The notes under the pieces were generated by a model, which was not told where the DNA came from, ran no database searches, and saw only the letters and a list, made by a program, of their open reading frames with translations. The position numbers and the translations under genes are program-made. A stretch of DNA of 64,000 bases from positions 153,184 through 217,183 of the forward strand of contig NW_027473589.1 in the NCBI RefSeq assembly GCF_050947335.1, written 5' to 3'. The DNA comes from Megachile rotundata (taxonomy: Eukaryota; Arthropoda; Insecta; Hymenoptera; Megachilidae). Positions 12,230-26,800 of the stretch are shown in pieces. Position 1 is the stretch's first letter, and each line of letters begins with the position of its first letter.

Positions 12230-15200
12230 GTGCATAAGTATAGTAATTGTCGTTCTATCGATAATATAAGCATATATGGCTAATAATATGAGTTTAGGTA
12301 GATAATAATAAGAGTAATAGTATAGTGATTGTCTTTCTATCGATCATATAAGCATAATATGGCTAACAATATGCGTTAGGTTGATATAATACGAGTAATA
12401 AGTATAGTAAATGTCGTGCTATCGATCATATGTGCATAATATGGTTAATAAATGAGTTTGATTGATAATAATAAGAGTAATGAGAATAGTAATTGTCGTA
12501 CTATCGATCATATAAGCATAATATGTCTAATAATAAGAGTAGATTGATTATAATAAGAGTAATAAGTATAGTAATTGTCGTTCTATCGATCATGTCTGCA
12601 TAATATGGTTAATAATATGAGTTAGATTGATAATAAATAAGAGTATAAGTATCATAATTGTCGTTCTATCGATCTATAAGCATAATATGCTAATAACATG
12701 AGTTAGATTGATAATAATAAGTGCAATAAGTATAGTAATTGTCGTTCTATCGATAATATAAGCATAATATGGCTAATAATATGAGTTAGGTAGATAATAA
12801 TAAGAGTAATAAGTATAGTGATTGTCTTTCTATCGATCATATAAGCATAATATGGCTAACAATATGCGTTAGGTTGATAATAATAAAGAGTAATAAGTAT
12901 AGTAATTGTCGTTCTATCGATCATGTCTGCATAATATGGTTAATAATCTGAGTTAGATTTATAATAATAGAGTAATAAGTATAGTAATTGTCGTTCTATC
13001 GATCATATAAGCACAATATGGCTAATAATATGAGTTAGATTGATAATAATAAGAGTAATAAGTATAGTAATTGTCGTTCTATCGATCATATCTGCATAAT
13101 ATGGTTAATAATATGAGTTAGATTGATAATAATAAGAGTAATAAGTATCATAATTGTCGTTCTATCGATCATATAAGCATAATATGGCTATAATATGAGT
13201 TAGATTGATAATAATAAGTGTAATAAGTATAGTAATTGTCGTACTATCGATCATATAAGCATAATTGTCTAATAATATGAGTTAGATTATAATAGCAAGA
13301 GTAATAAGTATAGTAATTGTCGTTCTATCGATCATATAGGCACAAATAATGGCTAATAATATGAGTTAGATTGATAATAATAAGTGTAATAAGTATAGTA
13401 TTGTCGTCCTATCGATCATAATTGCATAATATGGTTAATAATATGAGTTAGAATCATAATAATAAGAGTAATAAGTATAGTAATTGTCGTTCTATCGATC
13501 ATATAAGCATAATATGGCTAATAATATGAGTTAGATTGATAATGATAAGTGGGAATAGTATAGTAATTGTCGTCCTATCGTTCATAATTGCATATTATGG
13601 TTAATAATATGAGTTAGATTCATAATAATAAGAGTAATAAGTATAGTAATTGTCGTTCTATCATCATTTAAGCATAATATGGCTAATAGCATGAGTTAGA
13701 TTAATAATAATAAGAGTAATGAGTATAGTAATTGTCGTACTATCGATCATATAAGCATATATAGGCTAATAATGTGAGTTAGATTTATAATAATAGGAGT
13801 AATAAGTATTGTAATTGTCGTACTATCGATCATATAAGCATAATATGGCTAATAATATGAGTTAGATTGATAATAATAACAGTAATAAGTATAGTAATTG
13901 TCGTTCTCTCGATAATATAAGCATAATATGGCTAATAATATGAGTTAGGTTGATAATAATAAGCGTAATAAGTATAGTAATTGTCGTTCCATCGATAATA
14001 TAAGCATAATATGGCTAATAATATGAGTTAGATTGATAATAATAAGAGTAATAAGTATAGTAATTGTCGTTCTATCGATCATATCTGCATAATATGGTTA
14101 ATAATATGAGTTAGATTGATAATAATAAGAGTAATAAGTATAGTCATTGTCGTTATATCGATCATATAACCATAATATGGCTAATAGCATGAGTTAGATT
14201 GATAATAATAAGAGTAATGAGTATAGTAATTGTCGTTCTATCGATCATATCTGCATAATATGGTTAATAATATGAGTTAGATTGATAACAGTGAGTGTAA
14301 TAAATATAGTCATTGTCGTTCTATCGCTCATATAAGCACAATATGCCTAATAATATGAGTTAGATTGATAATAATAAGAGTAATGAGTATAGTAATTGTC
14401 GTTCTATCGATCATATCTGCATAATATGGTTAATAATATGAGTTAGATTGATAATAATAAGAGCAATGAGTATAGTAATTGTCGTACTATCGATCATGTA
14501 AGCATAATATGGCTAATAATATGAGTTAGATTTATAATAATAAGAGTAATAAGTATAGTAATTGTCGTTCTATCGACCATATAAGCACAATATGGCTAAT
14601 AATATGAGTTAGATTGATAATTAATAAGAGTAATAAGTATAGTAATTGTCGTTCTATCGATCATATCTGCATAATATGGTTAATAATATGAGTTAGATTG
14701 ATAATAATAAGAGTAATAAGTATAGTAATTGTCGTTCTAGCGATCTATAAGCATAATAAGGCTAATAACATGAGTTAGATTGATATAATAAGTGTAATAA
14801 GTATAGTAATTGTCGTTCTATCGATAATATAAGCATAATATGGTTAATAATATGAGTTAGATTGATAATGATAAGAGTAATAAGTTTAGTAATTGTCGTT
14901 ATATCGATCATATAAGCATAATATGGCTAATAGCATGAGTTAGATTGATAATAATAAGAGTAATGAGTATAGTAATTGTCGTTCTATCGGTCATATAACC
15001 ATAATATGGCTAATAATATGAGTTAGATTGATATAGTGAGTGTAATAAATATAGTAATTGTCGTTCTATCGATCATATAAGCACAATATGGCTTAATAAT
15101 ATGAGTTAGATTGATAATAATAACAGTAATAAGTATAGTAATTGTCGTTCTATCGATAAATATAAGCATAATATGGCTAATAATATGAGTAGATTGATAA

Positions 15201-15760
15201 TAATAAGAGTAACAAGTGTAGTAATTCTCATTCTATCGATCATATAAGCATAATATGGCTAATAATATGAGTTGGATTGATAATAATAAACGTAATAAGT
15301 ATAGTAATTGACGTTCTATCGATCATATAGGCACAATATGGCTAATAATATGAGTTAGATTGATAATAATAAGTGTAATAAGTATAGTAATTGTCGTCCA
15401 TCGATCATAATTGCATAATATGGTTAATAATATGAGTTAGATTCATAATAATAAGAGTAATAAGTATAGTAATTGTCGTTCTATCGATCATATAAGCATA
15501 ATATGGCTAATAATATGAGTTAGATTGATAATGATAAGTGGAATAAGTATAGTAATTGTCGTCCTATCGTCATAATTGCATAATATGGTTAATATTATGA
15601 GTTAGATTCATAATAATAAGAGTAATAAGTATAGTAATTGTCGTTCTATCCATCATTTAAGCATATATGGCTAATAATATGAGTTAGGTTGATAATAATA
15701 AGAGTAATAAGTGTAGTAATTGTCGTTCTATCGATCATATCTGCATATATGGTTAATAAT
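12230..15760 (+). other. Indel-dense stretch of the array, probable sequence error
   Basis: Register is lost repeatedly here while the flanks are clean. Examples are tgcataagta for tgcaataagta (about 12232), catatatggc for cataatatggc (12271, 15663, 15745), agtttagg (12291), gatataatacg (12384), gatctataag (12671, 14743), ggctataat (13187), cacaaataatgg (13343), agtattgtcg (13397), tctatcatcat (13659), gataattaataag (14618), ggcttaataat (15091), gataaatataag (15154) and gtccatcg (15397). I noted about forty such events in 3.5 kb. The monomer order and private substitutions still match clean copies elsewhere (10.0-10.6 kb, 1.3-2.9 kb). That combination argues against an old degenerate block and for an unpolished or single-read part of the assembly. 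Confidence 0.75.
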
Positions 15761-18700
15761 ATGAGTTAGATTGATGATAATAAGAGCAATGAGTATAGTA
15801 TTTGTCGTACTATCGATCATATAAGCATAATATGGCTAATAATATGAGTTAGATTTATAATAATAGGAGTAATAAGTATAGTAATTGTCGTTCTATCGAT
15901 CATATAAGCACAATATGGCTAATAATATGAGTTAGATTGATAATAATAACAGTAATAAGTATAGTAATTGTCGTTCTATCGATCATATCTGCATAATATG
16001 GTTAATAATATGAGTTAGATTGATAATAATAAGAGTAATAAGTATAGTAATTGTCGTTATATCGATCATATAAGCATAATATGGCTAATAGCATGAGTTA
16101 GATTAATAATAATAAGAGTAATGAGTATAGCAATTGTCGTACTATCGATCATATAAGCATAATATGGCTAATAATGTGAGTTAGATTTATAATAATAGGA
16201 GTAATAAGTATAGTAATTGTCGTACTATCGATCATATAAGCATAATATGGCTAATAATATGAGTTAGATTGATAATAATAACAGTAATAAGTATAGTAAT
16301 TGTCGTTCTATCGATAATATAAGCATAATATGGCTAATAATATGAGTTAGGTTGATAATAATAAGCGTAATGAGTATAGTAATTGTCGTTCTATCGATAA
16401 TATAAGCATAATATGGCTAATAATATGAGTTAGATTGATAATAATAAGAGTAATAAGTATAGTAATTGTGGTTCTATCGATCATATCTGCATAGTATGGT
16501 AAATAATATGAGTTAGATTGATAATAATAAGAGTAATAAGTATAGTAATTGTCGTTATATCGATCTGTCGTTATATCGATCAAATAACCATAATATGGCT
16601 AATAGCATGAGTTAGATTGATAATAATAAGAGTAATGAGTATAGTAATTGTCGTTCTATCGATCATTTCTGCATAATATGGTTAATAATATGAGTTAGAT
16701 TGATAACAGTGAGTGTAATAAATATAGTAATTGTCGTTCTATCGCTCATATAAGCACAATATGCCTAATAATATGAGTTAGATTGATAATAATAAGAGTA
16801 ATGAGTATAGTAATTGTCGTTCTATCGATCATATCTGCATAATATGGTTAATAATATGAGTTAGATTGATAATAATAAGAGCAATGAGTATAGTAATTGT
16901 CGTACTATCGATCATGTAAGCATAATATGGCTAATAATATGAGTTAGATTTATAATAATAAGAGTAATAAGTATAGTAATTGTCGTTCTATCGATCATAT
17001 AAGCACAATATGGCTAATAATATGAGTTAGATTGATAATAATAAGAGTAATAAGTATAGTAATTGTCGTTCTATCGATCATATCTGCATAATATGGTTAA
17101 TAATATGAGTTAGATTGATAATAATAAGAGTAATAAGTATAGTAATTGTCGTTCTATCGATCATATCTGCATAATATGGTTCATAATATGAGTTAGATTT
17201 ATAATAATAGGAGTAATAAGTATATTAATTGTCGTTCTATCGATCATATAAGCACAATATGGCTAATAATATGAGTTAGATTGATAATAATAACAGTAAT
17301 AAGTATAGTAATTGTCGTTCTATCGATCATATCTGCATAATATGGTTAATAATATGAGTTAGATTGATAATAATAAGAGTAATAAGTATAGTAATTGTCG
17401 TTATATCGATCATATAAGCATAATATGGCTAATAGTATGAGTTAGATTAATAATAATAAGAGTAATGAGTATAGTAATTGTCGTACTATCGATCATATAA
17501 GCATAATATGGCTAATAATGTGAGTTAGATTTATAATAATAGGAGTAATAAGTATAGTAATTGTCGTACTATCGATCATATAAGCATAATATGGCTAATA
17601 ATATGAGTTAGATTGATAATAATAACAGTAATAAGTATAGTAATTGTCGTTCTATCGATAATATAAGCATAATATGGCTAATAATATGAGTTAGGTTGAT
17701 AATAATAAGCGTAATAAGTATAGTAATTGTCGTTCTATCGATAATATAAGCATAATATGGCTAATAATATGAGTTAGATTGATAATAATAAGAGTAATAA
17801 GTATAGTAATTGTCGTTCTATCGATCATATCTGCATAATATGGTTAATAATATGAGTTAGATTGATAATAATAAGAGTAATAAGTATAGTAATTGTCGTT
17901 ATATCGATCATATAACCATAATATGGCTAATAGCATGAGTTAGATTGATAATAATAAGAGTAATGAGTATAGTAATTGTCGTTCTATCGATCATATCTGC
18001 ATAATATGGTTAATAATATGAGTTAGATTGATAACAGTGAGTGTAATAAATATAGTAATTGTCGTTCTATCGCTCATATAAGCACAATATGCCTAATAAT
18101 ATGAGTTAGATTGATAATAATAAGAGTAATGAGTATAGTAATTGTCGTTCTATCGATCATATCTGCATAATATGGTTAATAATATGAGTTAGATTGATAA
18201 TAATAAGAGCAATGAGTATAGTAATTGTCGTACTATCGATCATGTAAGCATAATATGGCTAATAATATGAGTTAGATTTATAATAATAAGAGTAATAAGT
18301 ATAGTAATTGTCGTTCTATCGATCATATAAGCACAATATGGCTAATAATATGAGTTAGATTGATAATAATAAGAGAAATAAGTATAGTAATTGTCGTTCT
18401 ATCGATCATATCTGCATAATATGGTTCATAATATGAGTTAGATTGATAATAATAAGAGTAATAAGTATAGTAATTGTCGTTCTAGCGATCATATAAGCAT
18501 AATATGGCTAATAACATGAGTTAGATTGATAATAATAAGTGTAATAAGTATAGTAATTGTCGTTCTATCGATAATATAAGCATAATATGGTTAATAATAT
18601 GAGTTAGATTGATAATAATAAGAGTAATAAGTATAGTAATTGTCGTTATATCGATCATATAAGCATAATATGGCTAATAGCATGAGTTAGATTGATAATA

Positions 18701-20820
18701 ATAAGAGTAATGAGTATAGTAATTGTCGTTCTATCGATCATATCTGCATAATATGGTTAATAATATGAGTTAGATTGATAATAATAAGAGCAATGAGTAT
18801 AGTAATTGTCGTACTATCGATCATGTAAGCATAATATGGCTAATAATATGAGTTAGATTTATAATAATAAGAGTAATAAGTGTAGTAATTGTCGTTCTAT
18901 CGATCATATAAGCACAATATGGCTAATAATATGAGTTAGATTGATATAATAAGAGTAATAAGTATAGTAATTGTCGTTCTATCCATCATTTAAGCATAAT
19001 ATGGCTAATAATATGAGTTAGGTTGATAATAATAAGTGTAATAAGTGTAGTAATTGTCGTTCTATCGATCATATCTGCATAATATGGTTAATAATATGAG
19101 TTAGATCGATAATAGTGAGTGTAATAAATATAGTAATTGTCGTTCTATCGCTCATATGAGCACAATATGGCTAATAATATGAGTTAGATTGATAATAATA
19201 AGAGTAATGAGTATAGTAATTGTCGTTCTATCGATCATATCTGCATAATATGGTTAATAATATGAGTTAGATTTATAATAATAGGAGTAATAAGTATAGT
19301 AATTGTCGTTCTATCGATCATATAAGCACAATATGGCTAATAATATGAGTTAGATTGATAATACTAAGAGTAGTGAGTATAGTAATTCTCATTCTATCGA
19401 TCATATAAGGATAATATGGCTAATAATATGAGTTAGATTGATAATAATAAGCGTAATAAGTATAGTAATTGTCGTTCAATCGATAATATAAGCATAATAT
19501 GGCTAATAATATGAGTTAGACTGATAATAATAAGAGTAATAAGTATAGTAATTGTCGTTCTATCGATCATATCTGCATAATATGGTTAATAATATGAGTT
19601 AGATTGATAATAATAAGAGTAATAAGTATAGTAATTGTCGTTATATCGATCATATAACCATAATATGGCTAATAGCATGAGTTAGATTGATAATAATAAG
19701 AGTAATGAGTATAGTAATTGTCGTTCTATCGATCATATCTGCATAATATGGTTAATAATATGAGTTAGATTGATAATAATAAGAGCAATGAGTATAGTAA
19801 TTGTCGTACTATCGATCATGTAAGCATAATATGGCTAATAATATGAGTTAGATTTATAATAATAAGAGTAATAAGTATAGTAATTGTCGTTCTATCGATC
19901 ATATAAGCACAATATGGCTAATAATATGAGTTAGATTGATAATAATAAGAGTAATAAGTATAGTAATTGTCGTTCTATCGATCATATCTGCATAATATGG
20001 CTAATAATATGAGTTAGGTTGATAATAATAAGAGTAATAAGTGTAGTAATTCTCATTCTATCGATCATATAAGCATAATATGGCTAATAATATGCGTTGG
20101 ATTGATAATAATAAACGTAATAAGTATAGTAATTGTCGTTCTATCGATAATATAAGCATAATATGGCTAATAATATGAGTTAGGTAGATAATAATAAGAG
20201 TAATAAGTATAGTAATTGTCGTTCTATCGATCATTTAAGCATAATATGGCTAATAATATGAGTTAGATTGATAATAATAACAGTAATAAGTATAGTAATT
20301 GTCGTTCTATCGATAATATAAGCATAATATGGCTAATAATATGACTTAGGTTGATAATAATAAGAGTAATAAGTATAGTGATTGTCGTTCTATCGATCAT
20401 ATAAGCATAATATGGCTAATAATATGAGTTAGGTTGATAGTAATAAGAGTAATAAGAATAGTCAATGTCGTGCTATCGATCATATCTGCATAATATGGTT
20501 AATAATATGAGTTAGATTGATAATAGTGAGTGTAATAAGTATAGTAATTGTCGTTCTATCGATCATATTAGCATAATATGGTTAATAATATGAGTTAGAT
20601 TGATAATAATAAGTGTAATAAGTATAGTAATTGTCGTTCTATCGATCATAATTGCATAATATGGTTAATAATATGAGTTAGATTCATAATAATAAGAGTA
20701 ATAAGTATAGTAATTGCCGTTCTATCGATCATTTAAGCATAAAATGGCTAATAATGTGAGTTAGGTTGATAATAATAAGTGTAATAAGTGTAGTAATTGT
20801 CGTTCTATCGATCATATAAG
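15760..20820 (+). repeat. Clean array rich in aggag/aacag monomers and cassette A
   Basis: This stretch is satellite throughout, with no genes. Blocks resembling 7.1-9.3 kb recur twice. One begins at the gatgataataagagcaatgag monomer near 15768. The other begins near 17190 with atttataataataggag. Cassette A is at 16706 and 18034, exactly 16 monomers apart. A single-base loss (gatataataagag) lies near 18944, and it accounts for the one-base shortfall between the acagtgag markers at 18034 and 24922. From about 19.0 kb monomers with gataatactaag and ctcattctatcg appear more often. Confidence 0.8.
16550..16581 (+). repeat. 16-bp tandem duplication inside one monomer
   Basis: The word tgtcgttatatcgatc occurs twice in direct succession at 16550-16565 and 16566-16581, giving a 99-bp monomer. 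Related monomers near 7765 and 8844, which also carry the rare gatcaaataacc ending, have one copy. Apart from the indel-dense stretch upstream, this is the only sizeable length change I saw in the array. It lies under 1 kb downstream of that stretch. Confidence 0.9.
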
Positions 20821-23800
20821 CATAATATGGATAATAATATGAGTTAGATTGATAATAATAAGTGTAATAAGTATAGTAATTGTCGTTCTATCGATCATAA
20901 TTGCATAATATGGTTAATAATATGAGTTAGATTGATAATAATAAGAACAATGAGTATAGTAATTGTCGTTCTATCGATCATATAAGCATAATATGGCTAA
21001 TACTATGAGTTAGATTTATAATAACAAGAGTAATAAATATAGTAATTGTCGTTCTATCGATCATATCTGCATAATGTGGTTAATAATATTAGTTAGATTG
21101 ATAATAATAAGAGTAATGAGTATAGTAATTGTCGTACTATCGATCATATAAGCATAATATGGCTAATAATATGAGTTAGATTTATAATAATAAGAGTAAT
21201 AAGTATAGTAATTGTCGTTCTATCGATCACATAAGCACAATATGGCTAATAATATGAGTTAGATTTATAATAATAAGAGTAATGAGTATAGTAATTGTCG
21301 TTCTATCGATCATATCTGCATAATATGGTTAACAATGTGAGTTAGATTGATAATAATAAGAGCAATGAGTATAGTAATTGTCGTACTATCGATCATATAA
21401 GCATAATATGGCTAATAATATGAGTTAGATTTATAATAATAAGAGCAATAAGTATAGTAATTGTCGTTCTATCGATCATATAAGCATAATATGGATAATA
21501 ATATGAGTTAGATTGATAATAATAAGTGTAATAAGTATAGTAATTATCGTTCTATCGATCATATAAGCATAATATGGATAATAATATCAGTTAGATTGAT
21601 AATAATAAGTGTAATAAGTATAGTAATTGTCGTTCTATCGATCATAATTGCATAATATGGTTAATAATATGAGTTAGATTGATAATAATAAGAACAATGA
21701 GTATAGTAATTGTCGTACTATCGATCATATAAGCATAATATGGCTAATACTATGAGTTAGATTTATAATAACAAGAGTAATAAATATAGTAATTGTCGTT
21801 CTATCGATCATATCTGCATAATGTGGTTAATAATATTAGTTAGATTGATAATAATAAGAGTAATGAGTATAGTAATTGTCGTACTATCGATCATATAAGC
21901 ATAATATGGCTAATAATATGAGTTAGATTTATAATAATAAGAGTAATAAGTATAGTAATTGTCGTTCTATCGATCACATAAGCACAATATGGCTAATAAT
22001 ATGAGTTAGATTTATAATAATAAGAGTAATAAGTATAGTAATTGTCGTTCTATCGATCATATAAGCATAATATGGATAATAATATGAGTTAGATTGATAA
22101 TAATAAGTGTAATAAGTGTAGTAATTGTCGTTCTATCGATCATATAAGCATAATATGTCTAATAATATGAGTTAGATTGATAATAATAAGAGTAATAAGT
22201 ATAGTAATTGTCGTTCTATCGATCATATAAGCATAATATGGCTAATAATATGAGTTAGATTGATAATAATAAGTGTAATAAGTATAGTAATTGTCGTACT
22301 ATCGATCATATAAGCATAATATGGCTAATAATATGAGTTAGATTTATAATAATAAGAGCAATAAGTATAGTAATTGTCGTTCTATCGGTCATATAACCAT
22401 AATATGGCTAATAATATGTGTTAGATTGATCATAGTGAGTGTAATAAATATAGTAATTGTCGTTCTATCGCTAATATAAGCACAATATGGCTAATAATAT
22501 GAGTTAGATTCATAATAATAAGAGTAATAAGTATAGTAATTGTCGTTCTATCGATCATATAAGCATAATATGGCTAATAATATGAGTTAGATTGATAATA
22601 ATAAGAGTAATAAGTGTAGTAATTGTCGTTCTATCGATCATATCTGCATAATATGGTTAATAATATGAGTTAATTTTATAATAGTAAGAGTAATAAGTAT
22701 AGTAATTGTCGTTCTATCGATCATATCTGCATAATATGGTTAATAATATGAGTTAGATTGATAATAATAAGAGTAATAAGTATAGTAATTGTCGTTATAT
22801 CGATCATATAACCATAATATGGCTAATAGCATGAGTTAGATTGATAATAATAAGAGTAATGAGTATAGTAATTGTCGTTCTATCGATCATATCTGCATAA
22901 TATGGATAATAATATGAGTTAGATTGATAATAATAAGTGTAATAAGTATAGTAATTGTCGTTCTATCGATCATATAAGCATAATATGGATAATAATATGA
23001 GTTAGATTGATAATAATAAGTGTAATAAGTATAGTAATTGTCGTTCTATCGATCATAATTGCATAATATGGTTAATAATATGAGTTAGATTGATAATAAT
23101 AAGAACAATGAGTATAGTAATTGTCGTACTATCGATCATATAAGCATAATATGGCTAATACTATGAGTTAGATTTATAATAACAAGAGTAATAAATATAG
23201 TAATTGTCGTTCTATCGATCATATCTGCATAATGTGGTTAATAATATTAGTTAGATTGATAATAATAAGAGTAATGAGTATAGTAATTGTCGTACTATCG
23301 ATCATATAAGCATAATATGGCTAATAATATGAGTTAGATTTATAATAATAAGAGTAATAAGTATAGTAATTGTCGTTCTATCGATCACATAAGCACAATA
23401 TGGCTAATAATATGAGTTAGATTTATAATAATAAGAGTAATGAGTATAGTAATTGTCGTTCTATCGATCATATCTGCATAATATGGTTAATAATGTGAGT
23501 TAGATTGATAATAATAAGAGCAATGAGTATAGTAATTGTCGTACTATCGATCATATAAGCATAATATGGCTAATAATATGAGTTAGATTTATAATAATAA
23601 GAGCAATAAGTATAGTAATTGTCGTTCTATCGATCATATAAGCATAATATGGATAATAATATGAGTTAGATTGATAATAATAAGTGTAATAAGTATAGTA
23701 ATTATCGTTCTATCGATCATATAAGCATAATATGGATAATAATATCAGTTAGATTGATAATAATAAGTGTAATAAGTATAATAATTGTCGTTCTATCGAT

Positions 23801-23840
23801 CATAATTGCATAATATGGTTAATGATATGAGTTAGATTGA
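20820..23840 (+). repeat. Private-variant region with 9-, 17- and 26-monomer repetition
   Basis: Several monomer variants are found only here: aagaacaatgag (20943, 21690, 23101), aatactatgag, aacaagagtaataaatatag, gcataatgtggttaat and aatattagttag. Spacings of the first marker are 747 bp (9 monomers) and 1,411 bp (17 monomers). The sum, 2,158 bp (26 monomers), also separates taattatcgttct at 21543 and 23701. The order of classes is preserved between copies, including gatcacataagcac. Such confined variants show local amplification that has not yet spread through the rest of the window. Confidence 0.8.
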
Positions 23841-26800
23841 TAATAATAAGAGTAATAAGTATAGTAAATGTCGTGCTATCGATCATATGTGCATAATATG
23901 GTTAATAATATGAGTTAGATTGATAATAATAAGAGTAATGAGTATAGTAATTGTCGTACTATCGATCATATAAGCATAATATGTCTAATAATATGAGTTA
24001 GATTTATAATAGTAAGAGTAATAAGTATAGTAATTGTCGTTCTATCGATCATATAAGCACAATATGGCTAATAATATGAGTTAGATTGATAATAATAAGT
24101 GTAATAAGTATAGTAATTGTCGTCCTATCGATCATAATTGCATAATATGGTTAATAATATGAGTTAGATTCATAATAATAAGAGTAATAAGTATAGTAAC
24201 TGTCGTTCTATCGATCATATCTGCATAATATGGTTAATAGCATGAGTTAGATTGATAGTAATAAGACTAATCAGTATAGTAATTGTCGTTCTATCGATCA
24301 TATCTGCATAATATGGTTAATAATATGAGTTAGATTGATAATAATAAGAGCAATGAGTATAGTAATTGTCGTACTATCGATCATATAAGCATAATATGGC
24401 TAATAATATGAGTTAGGTTGATAGTAATAAGAGTAATAAGAATAGTCAATGTCGTGCTATCGATCATATCTGCATAATATGGTTAATAATATGAGTTAGA
24501 TTGATAATGGTGAGTGTAATAAGTGTAGTAATTGTCGTTCTATCGATCATATCTGCATAATATGGTTAATAATATGAGTTAGATTGATAATAATAAGCGT
24601 AATAAGTATAGTAATTGTCGTTCTATCGATAATATAAGCATAATATGGCTAATAATATGAGTTAGATTGATAATAATAAGAGTAATAAGTATAGTAATTG
24701 TCGTTCTATCGATCATATCTGCATAATATGGTTAATAATATGAGTTAGATTGATAATAATAAGAGTAATAAGTATAGTAATTGTCGTTATATCGATCATA
24801 TAACCATAATATGGCTAATAGCATGAGTTAGATTGATAATAATAAGAGTAATGAGTATAGTAATTGTCGTTCTATCGATCATATCTGCATAATATGGTTA
24901 ATAATATGAGTTAGATTGATAACAGTGAGTGTAATAAATATAGTAATTGTCGTTCTATCGCTCATATAAGCACAATATGCCTAATAATATGAGTTAGATT
25001 GATAATAATAAGACTAATGAGTATAGTAATTGTCGTTCTATCGATCATATCTGCATAATATGGTTAATAATATGAGTTAGATTGATAATAATAAGAGCAA
25101 TGAGTATAGTAATTGTCGTACTATCGATCATATAAGCATAATATGGCTAATAATATGAGTTAGATTTATTATAATAAGAGCAATAAGTATAGTAATTGTC
25201 GTTCTATCGGTCATATAACCATAATATGGCTAATAATGTGAGTTAGATTGATAATAGTGAGTGTAATAAATATAGTAATTGTCGTTCTATCGCTCATATA
25301 AGCACAATATGGCTAATAATATGAGTTAGGTTGATAATAATAAGAGTAATACGTATAGTAATTGTCGTTCTATCGATCATATCTGCATAATATGGTTAAT
25401 AATATGAGTTAGATTGATAATAATAAGAGTAATAAGTATAGTAATTGTCGTTATATCGATCATATAAGCATAATATGGCTAATAGCATGAGTTAGATTAA
25501 TAATTATAAGAGTAATGAGTATAGTAATTGTCGTACTATCGATCATATAAGCATAATATGGCTAATAATATGAGTTAGATTTATAATAATAGGAGTAATA
25601 AGTATAGTAATTGTCGTTCTATCGATAATATAAGCATAATATGGCTAATAATATGAGTTAGGTAGATAATAATAAGTGTAATAAGTATAGTAATTGTCGT
25701 CCTATCGATCATAATTGCATAATATGGTTAATAATATGAGTTAGATTCATAATAATAAGAGTTATGAGTATAGTAATTGTCGTACTATCGATCATATAAG
25801 CATAATATGGCTAATAATATGAGTTAGATTGATAATAATAACAGTAATAAGTATAGTAATTGTCGTTCTATCGATAATATAAGCATAATATGGCTAATAA
25901 TATGAGTTAGGTTGATAATAATAAGAGTAATAAGTATAGTGATTGTCGTTCTATCGATCATATAAGCATAATATGGCTAATAATATGAGTTAGGTTGATA
26001 GTAATAAGAGTAATAAGAATAGTCAATGTCGTGCTATCGATCATATCTGCATAATATGGTTAATAATATGATTTAGATTGATAATAGTGAGTGTAATAAG
26101 TATAGTAATTGTCGTTCTATCGATCATATTAGCATAATATGGTTAATAATATGAGTTAGATTGATAATAATAAGTGTAATAAGTATAGTAATTGTCGTTC
26201 TGTCGATAATAAAACATAATATGGCTAATAATACGAGTTAGATTGATAATACTAAGAGTAGTGAGTATAGTAATTCTCATTCTATCGATCATATAAGGAT
26301 AATATGCCGAATAATAAGAGTTAGATTGATAATAATAAGCGTAATAAGTATAGTAATTGTCGTTCTATCGATAATATAAGCATAATATGGCTAATAATAT
26401 GAGTTAGATTTATAATAATAAGAGTAATAAGTATAGTAATTGTCGTTATATCGATCATATAACCATAATATGGCTAATAGCATGAGTTAGATTGATAATA
26501 ATAAGAGTAATGAGTATAGTAATTGTCGTTCTATCGATCATATCTGCATAATATGGTTAATAATATGAGTTAGATTGATAACAGTGAGTGTAATAAATAT
26601 AGTAATTGTCGTTCTATCGCTCATATAAGCACAATATGCCTAATAATATGAGTTAGATTGATAATAATAAGAGTAATGAGTATAGTAATTGTCGTTCTAT
26701 CGATCATATCTGCATAATATGGTTAATAATATGAGTTAGATTGATAATAATAAGAGTAATAAGTATAGTAATTGTCGTTCTATCGATCATATAAGCATAA

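Noticed and set aside
12230..15760. An ancient, degenerate satellite layer
   Set aside because: Old layers accumulate substitutions and lose recent variant markers. Here the recent markers (gagaatag, ttccatcgataat, acagtgag order) are intact and the excess is chiefly one-base indels, so sequence error is the better explanation.
16347..16583. 78-codon open frame on the minus strand
   Set aside because: It is a third copy of the same chance frame, with a frame change at the 16-bp duplication near 16550-16581. It is not a gene.
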